DNA from: a virus
Virus record (IMG/VR): IMGVR_UViG_3300045141_000229
Coordinates: 1-39,704 of that record
Direction: 5' to 3' (one strand)
Length of the DNA: 39,704 nucleotides
Part shown: piece by piece, positions 38,061-39,704 of the stretch
Layout of the letters: every line of letters starts with the position of its first letter
Position numbering within the stretch: position 1 is the first letter of the stretch
Translations under genes and position numbers: made by a program
Notes under the pieces: model-generated
Databases searched by the model: none
What the model saw: only the letters and a program-made list of their open reading frames with translations
Told to the model about the DNA's origin: nothing

Positions 38061-39546
38061 CCGCCGCCCGCTGATCCCCGAAAGCTACGATCCCGCGACC
38101 GATCCCGGCGACCCTTTCGCGCGCCCGGCTGCGCCGATCACCAACGCCGCCCCGCAGAAGCCTTGGCAGGGGCCGCTGAAGCCCGGCGCGACCGGCGAGG
38201 CATCCAATGGCGTGCCACCCGATCTGCGCGCCACGCTGGCCTCCCTGCTCGGCTCTGCCTATGGCGGCGATCCCAAAGCCGCCAACGCCTTCGGCCAGCA
38301 GGCCAGCGCTCCCGCCGACTACCTGCCGGTGGTTGGCGGTGTCTCGCAGGGTCAGAAGGGCGTCGAGGACTTCAAGCATGGCGACTACCTCGGTGCCGCA
38401 CTGGGCGCACTGGGCGCGGTCCCTGAGGTCGGTGGCGCGCTGGCCAAGGGCGGCAAGGCGCTGGTCAAGGGTGGCGAGGAGGCCGGGGCGCGCGACGCGC
38501 TGGCGGCAATCGTTCGCCCGGCGCAGGAGAAGAGCGGCGTCTTCGACTATGGCGCGAGCTACGAGCCGCGCGACCTTGGCGTCCAGCGCTTCGTGCCGAA
38601 GAAGGTGCCCGACCGCACCGTCGACCTGCTGTCGCGGCCAGACGTCCACGACAAGATGGTGGCCGGCGTCGAGCGAGGCATCCCGGTCAAGGACTGGTAC
38701 GAGACCGGCCCGCTGCGCAAGAGTTTCGAGGACCAGCTCGGCACCGGAGCCGGCCTCGGCAAGTTCGACCAGTTCATCGACAGCGTCGCCGCCACCAGCC
38801 CGCGCTCCGACGTCGGCACCAACGTGCGCAACGCCAGCTTCTACTACGGCAAGGCCCAGCCGACGCCCGGCAACCCGGTGCCGTCGATTGCCGATCTGGG
38901 CGACAAGAACCCGGTGCCCTACGGCCATCTGGCCCAGAACCTGCACCGCATGAACGCCGAAAAGTCAGTGTTCCCCGGCGGTTCCGGCCTCGACTTCAAG
39001 GCCAATGCCAAGCCGATCTCGTTCGCCGCCAACCTCAAGGGCGATCCCTCGGTGGCGACCATCGACACCCACGCCTTCCGCGCCCCGGCGATGGCCGGTG
39101 CCGATCCGCGCTTTCTGGAGCGGTCCTTCCTGAACGAGAAGGGCGCGACGCCGCGCAACATCATGGAAGAGCATGCCGCCGGTCAGGTGCCGATGTCGGA
39201 GGCGCTGGGGCGCGGTGCCTTCTGGCAGTCGAAGCCGCTGCCGACCGAATATGCGGCATTCGAGGAACACTACAAGAAGATCGGTCAGGAGCTGGGGCTG
39301 ACGCCCGCCGAGACGCAGGCCGCCGGCTGGGTCGGCCATGGCCAGACCACCGGGCTGGAGAGCGCGCCGAAGAGCTTCATGGACTTCGTCGAGGAACGCA
39401 TCCTGAAGACCGCCAAGGAGCGCGGCATGGACCCGAAGGACGTCTGGAAAATGGCGGTGTCGGGGAAGATGCCGCTGCTCAGCGCTGGCGGGGTGGCTGC
39501 GGGCGGTGCGGCGCTGGCAGGACAGAAATCTGGAGATCAGCAGTGA
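38053..39546 (+). CDS. Large late protein with conserved C-terminal enzyme-like domain
   Basis: The 497-residue protein has a Pro-rich N-terminus, a hydrophobic Gly/Ala part (YLGAALGALGAVPEVGGALA), and a C-terminal domain from about residue 200: DWYETGPLRKSFEDQLG, FIDSVAATSPRSDVGTNVRN, ASFYYGK, then PSVATIDTHAFRAPAMAGAD and LTPAETQAAGWVGHGQ. The ATSPR and IDTHAFR motifs recall DUF7178-type domains that occur in polyvalent phage proteins and are thought to have a helix-hairpin-helix nuclease or glycosylase-like fold. It is last in the ejection gene row and so might be injected with the DNA. Confidence 0.65.
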   Translation: MADRRPLIPESYDPATDPGDPFARPAAPITNAAPQKPWQGPLKPGATGEASNGVPPDLRATLASLLGSAYGGDPKAANAFGQQASAPADYLPVVGGVSQGQKGVEDFKHGDYLGAALGALGAVPEVGGALAKGGKALVKGGEEAGARDALAAIVRPAQEKSGVFDYGASYEPRDLGVQRFVPKKVPDRTVDLLSRPDVHDKMVAGVERGIPVKDWYETGPLRKSFEDQLGTGAGLGKFDQFIDSVAATSPRSDVGTNVRNASFYYGKAQPTPGNPVPSIADLGDKNPVPYGHLAQNLHRMNAEKSVFPGGSGLDFKANAKPISFAANLKGDPSVATIDTHAFRAPAMAGADPRFLERSFLNEKGATPRNIMEEHAAGQVPMSEALGRGAFWQSKPLPTEYAAFEEHYKKIGQELGLTPAETQAAGWVGHGQTTGLESAPKSFMDFVEERILKTAKERGMDPKDVWKMAVSGKMPLLSAGGVAAGGAALAGQKSGDQQ

Positions 39547-39661
39547 TGTCAGCCGCCATCTGCAGGAAATCGTCGAGCGTGATGTCAACGCGCCCGTGCC
39601 CGTCCTCCAGAACGAGGATGTTGTTGTTGCCATTCCATTCGAGGCGGCGGGTCACGGGCAT
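39479..39661 (-). CDS. Small leftward protein at right edge (moron candidate)
   Basis: The 60-residue product starts MPVTRRLEWNGNNNILVLED and continues GHGRVDITLDDFLQMAADIT, which looks like a structured small beta/alpha protein; the last 15 residues overlap the end of the convergent late gene. AAGGA lies eight bases before the ATG and a TATATC box 26 bases before it. The same distances are seen at the other antisense gene. Function unknown. Confidence 0.6.
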   Translation of the reverse strand: MPVTRRLEWNGNNNILVLEDGHGRVDITLDDFLQMAADITADLQISVLPAPHRPQPPRQR

Positions 39662-39686
39662 TTCGGCGTTCCTTGTTCGAGCCAGA

Positions 39687-39692
39687 GATATA
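39687..39692 (-). promoter_or_regulatory. -10 box of right-edge gene (promoter partly outside)
   Basis: TATATC, read leftward, lies 26 bases before the ATG at 39661. The -35 would fall beyond the window edge, so the promoter is incomplete here. Confidence 0.4.
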
Positions 39693-39704
39693 GCGATTTT
39701 GCAG

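Noticed and set aside
1-39704. CRISPR arrays, insertion sequences, rRNA and tRNA genes
   Set aside because: No regularly spaced repeats, transposase frames or RNA gene signatures were seen; the duplicated elements found are operator or att-type repeats.

Overview
The window looks like most of the genome of a temperate, short-tailed (podovirus-like) phage with high GC content. The host is probably a rhizobial or related alphaproteobacterium. That host call is an inference from base composition, from a DUF3309-type membrane protein, and from many small overlapping genes of a kind I recall from Mesorhizobium/Rhizobium phages; no search was run. No tape-measure, sheath or tail-tube genes are visible. 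There is instead a portal, a capsid, a gp10-like tail protein and a series of Gly/Ala/Gln-rich ejection-type proteins, which argues for a short tail.

Layout. (1) 1-3693, rightward: end of the late region, with a 5'-truncated tail fibre, a collagen-like tail protein and three small membrane proteins that may serve lysis. (2) 3694-5521: a repeat-rich attP-like region, a tyrosine integrase and a small coupled ORF, closed by a perfect hairpin. (3) 5706-8986, leftward: an AlpA-like excisionase candidate, a GNAT-like protein, a small protein, a putative annealing protein, a YqaJ exonuclease and a small ORF. (4) 9192-10017: divergent repressor/Cro-like switch. (5) 10061-10704: a small rightward pair ending in a VRR-NUC nuclease. 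(6) 10707-11957: leftward operon of five small genes ending in an XRE regulator. It diverges from (7) 12065-18053, a dense rightward chain that starts with a DUF1376 replication-type protein, runs through about 16 mostly ATGA-coupled small genes and ends in a GH25 endolysin. The two divergent promoters each carry a copy of the same palindromic operator. (8) 18054-20493, leftward: eight small genes headed by two tandem paralogous HTH regulators, interrupted by a structured gap. (9) 20748-39546, rightward late operon: TerS, TerL, portal with polyproline inserts, small head genes including an Acb2-like candidate, scaffold, major capsid, head-tail and tail proteins, S74-chaperone protein, transglycosylase and ejection proteins.

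Two small leftward genes inside or next to the late operon (37902-38000 and 39479-39661) have their own ribosome sites and promoter-like -10 boxes at matching distances, as expected of morons expressed from a prophage.

Because the integrase and attP region lie inside the window with phage genes on both sides, and the tail fibre enters from the left edge, the sequence represents the circular or packaged form rather than an integrated prophage. The bases joining the right edge to the start of the tail fibre gene are not in the window.
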